DNA of 30,629 nt from SIG575 sp045542485. GTDB lineage: Bacteria; Bacillota; Clostridia; Oscillospirales; Acutalibacteraceae. Both the position numbers and the translations under genes were made by a program. Of the stretch, positions 30,233-30,629 are shown in pieces. Position 1 is the stretch's first letter; each line of letters starts with the position of its first letter. The notes under the pieces are model-generated. The model had not been told where the DNA came from. It did not search any database and was given only the letters and a program-made list of their open reading frames with translations. The stretch covers positions 1 through 30,629 of the forward strand of contig JAZQLC010000001.1 in assembly GCA_045542485.1 (NCBI GenBank). The letters run 5' to 3'.

Positions 30233-30629
30233 AATTATGTACCTCCTTTATTATTGAAGCAGGAGTCGAGGCCCCTGCAGTTATGCCGATTTTATCAAAT
30301 TCTGACAAGTCAATATTCCGAAGCTCTTCAGCCGTCTCCACGAGGAAAGTAGGACAATTGACCTCGCAGGTGCTTTTTAACTTCTGAGTATTTGAGCTGT
30401 GCCGTCCTCCGACTATCAGCATAGCGTCACATTCAAGAGAAAGAGTAACCGCTTCACTTTGTCTTTTATGTGTCGCACTACATATTGTATCAAATATTTT
30501 TGCATTTGTACATAGCAAATTAATATTTTTTTTACAAAATTTCCATTCTTTTGCAGAAAATGTTGTCTGAGCGACAATTATTATTCTTTTTTCGCATAAT
30601 TCTGAGTGCTTTTTCAATAGCAAGTCAAG
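30216..30629 (-). CDS. ispH: HMBPP reductase IspH/LytB (C-terminal part, partial)
   Basis: The last 137 residues of IspH, running off the right edge. IspH is the [4Fe-4S] enzyme that makes IPP and DMAPP in the final step of the MEP pathway. The third cluster cysteine is in DTICSATHKRQSEA, the substrate-binding GRHSSNTQKL follows, and GITAGASTP is near the end, all as in the family. The N-terminal half with the other two cluster cysteines is outside the window. Its stop codon (30216-30218) lies 17 nt inside the following S1-domain gene. Confidence 0.93.
   Translation of the reverse strand, partial: LDLLLKKHSELCEKRIIIVAQTTFSAKEWKFCKKNINLLCTNAKIFDTICSATHKRQSEAVTLSLECDAMLIVGGRHSSNTQKLKSTCEVNCPTFLVETAEELRNIDLSEFDKIGITAGASTPASIIKEVHNYVRNC

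Noticed and set aside
1..30629. CRISPR arrays, insertion sequences or toxin-antitoxin pairs
   Set aside because: No regularly spaced repeats, transposase motifs, terminal inverted repeats or typical small paired genes were seen on either strand.

Overview
This is an AT-rich stretch of a Bacillota chromosome, most likely an anaerobic, spore-forming-lineage member of class Clostridia (Oscillospirales/Ruminococcaceae-like). The reasons are strong AGGAGG-type ribosome binding sites, many TTGaca-17-TATAAT promoters, a SpoIIM homologue, the tsaE-tsaB-rpiB-upp gene order, an IspH/S1 gene pair, and an SDR-type UxuB uronate pathway fed by a GPH symporter. I see no plasmid, phage, IS or CRISPR signature. 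It reads as ordinary chromosomal backbone with one catabolic operon.

Layout. 1-2242 (+): the tail of an unknown gene, then a GH78-like (alpha-L-rhamnosidase family) cytoplasmic glycosidase. 2352-3242 (+): a membrane-anchored SH3b-domain protein with its own promoter and a complex terminator. 3342-7056 (+): metG, tatD and a XerC/D-type recombinase, tightly spaced. 7053-10009 (-): tsaE-tsaB-rpiB-upp-spoIIM, transcribed from a promoter at about 10050. 10283-11884 (+): secG and a RodA/FtsW-type SEDS protein, each with its own promoter and terminator. 11932-16891 (-): pcrA and a CapA-like protein, then a glycosyltransferase with its own promoter. 17015-17632 (+): thiN, divergent from pcrA.

17665-24225 (-) is a hexuronate catabolic operon. 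In transcription order it encodes a GPH-family symporter, glucuronate isomerase (uxaC), mannonate dehydratase (uxuA), an SDR-type fructuronate reductase (uxuB), KDPG aldolase and a Gfo/Idh/MocA oxidoreductase. Together these import a uronate and take it to 2-keto-3-deoxygluconate. The aldolase acts after phosphorylation by KdgK, which is not encoded in this window. Next come two minus-strand tRNA genes (His, Gln) behind a perfect consensus promoter and a structured leader, then a Na/phosphate cotransporter (+), pncB-nfo (+), and at the right edge a minus-strand ispH (partial) overlapping an S1-domain (rpsA-like) gene.

No clearly new protein system is visible. The least explained items are RNA or DNA structures: an 84-bp nested inverted-repeat element with two competing folds between tsaE and secG; a compact three-way-junction fold forming nearly the whole 5' leader of the tRNA-His/Gln transcript; an 18-bp hairpin that is a terminator on one strand and hides the spoIIM ribosome binding site on the other; and the IspH/S1 pair, often fused in Clostridia but here split with a 17-nt out-of-frame overlap.
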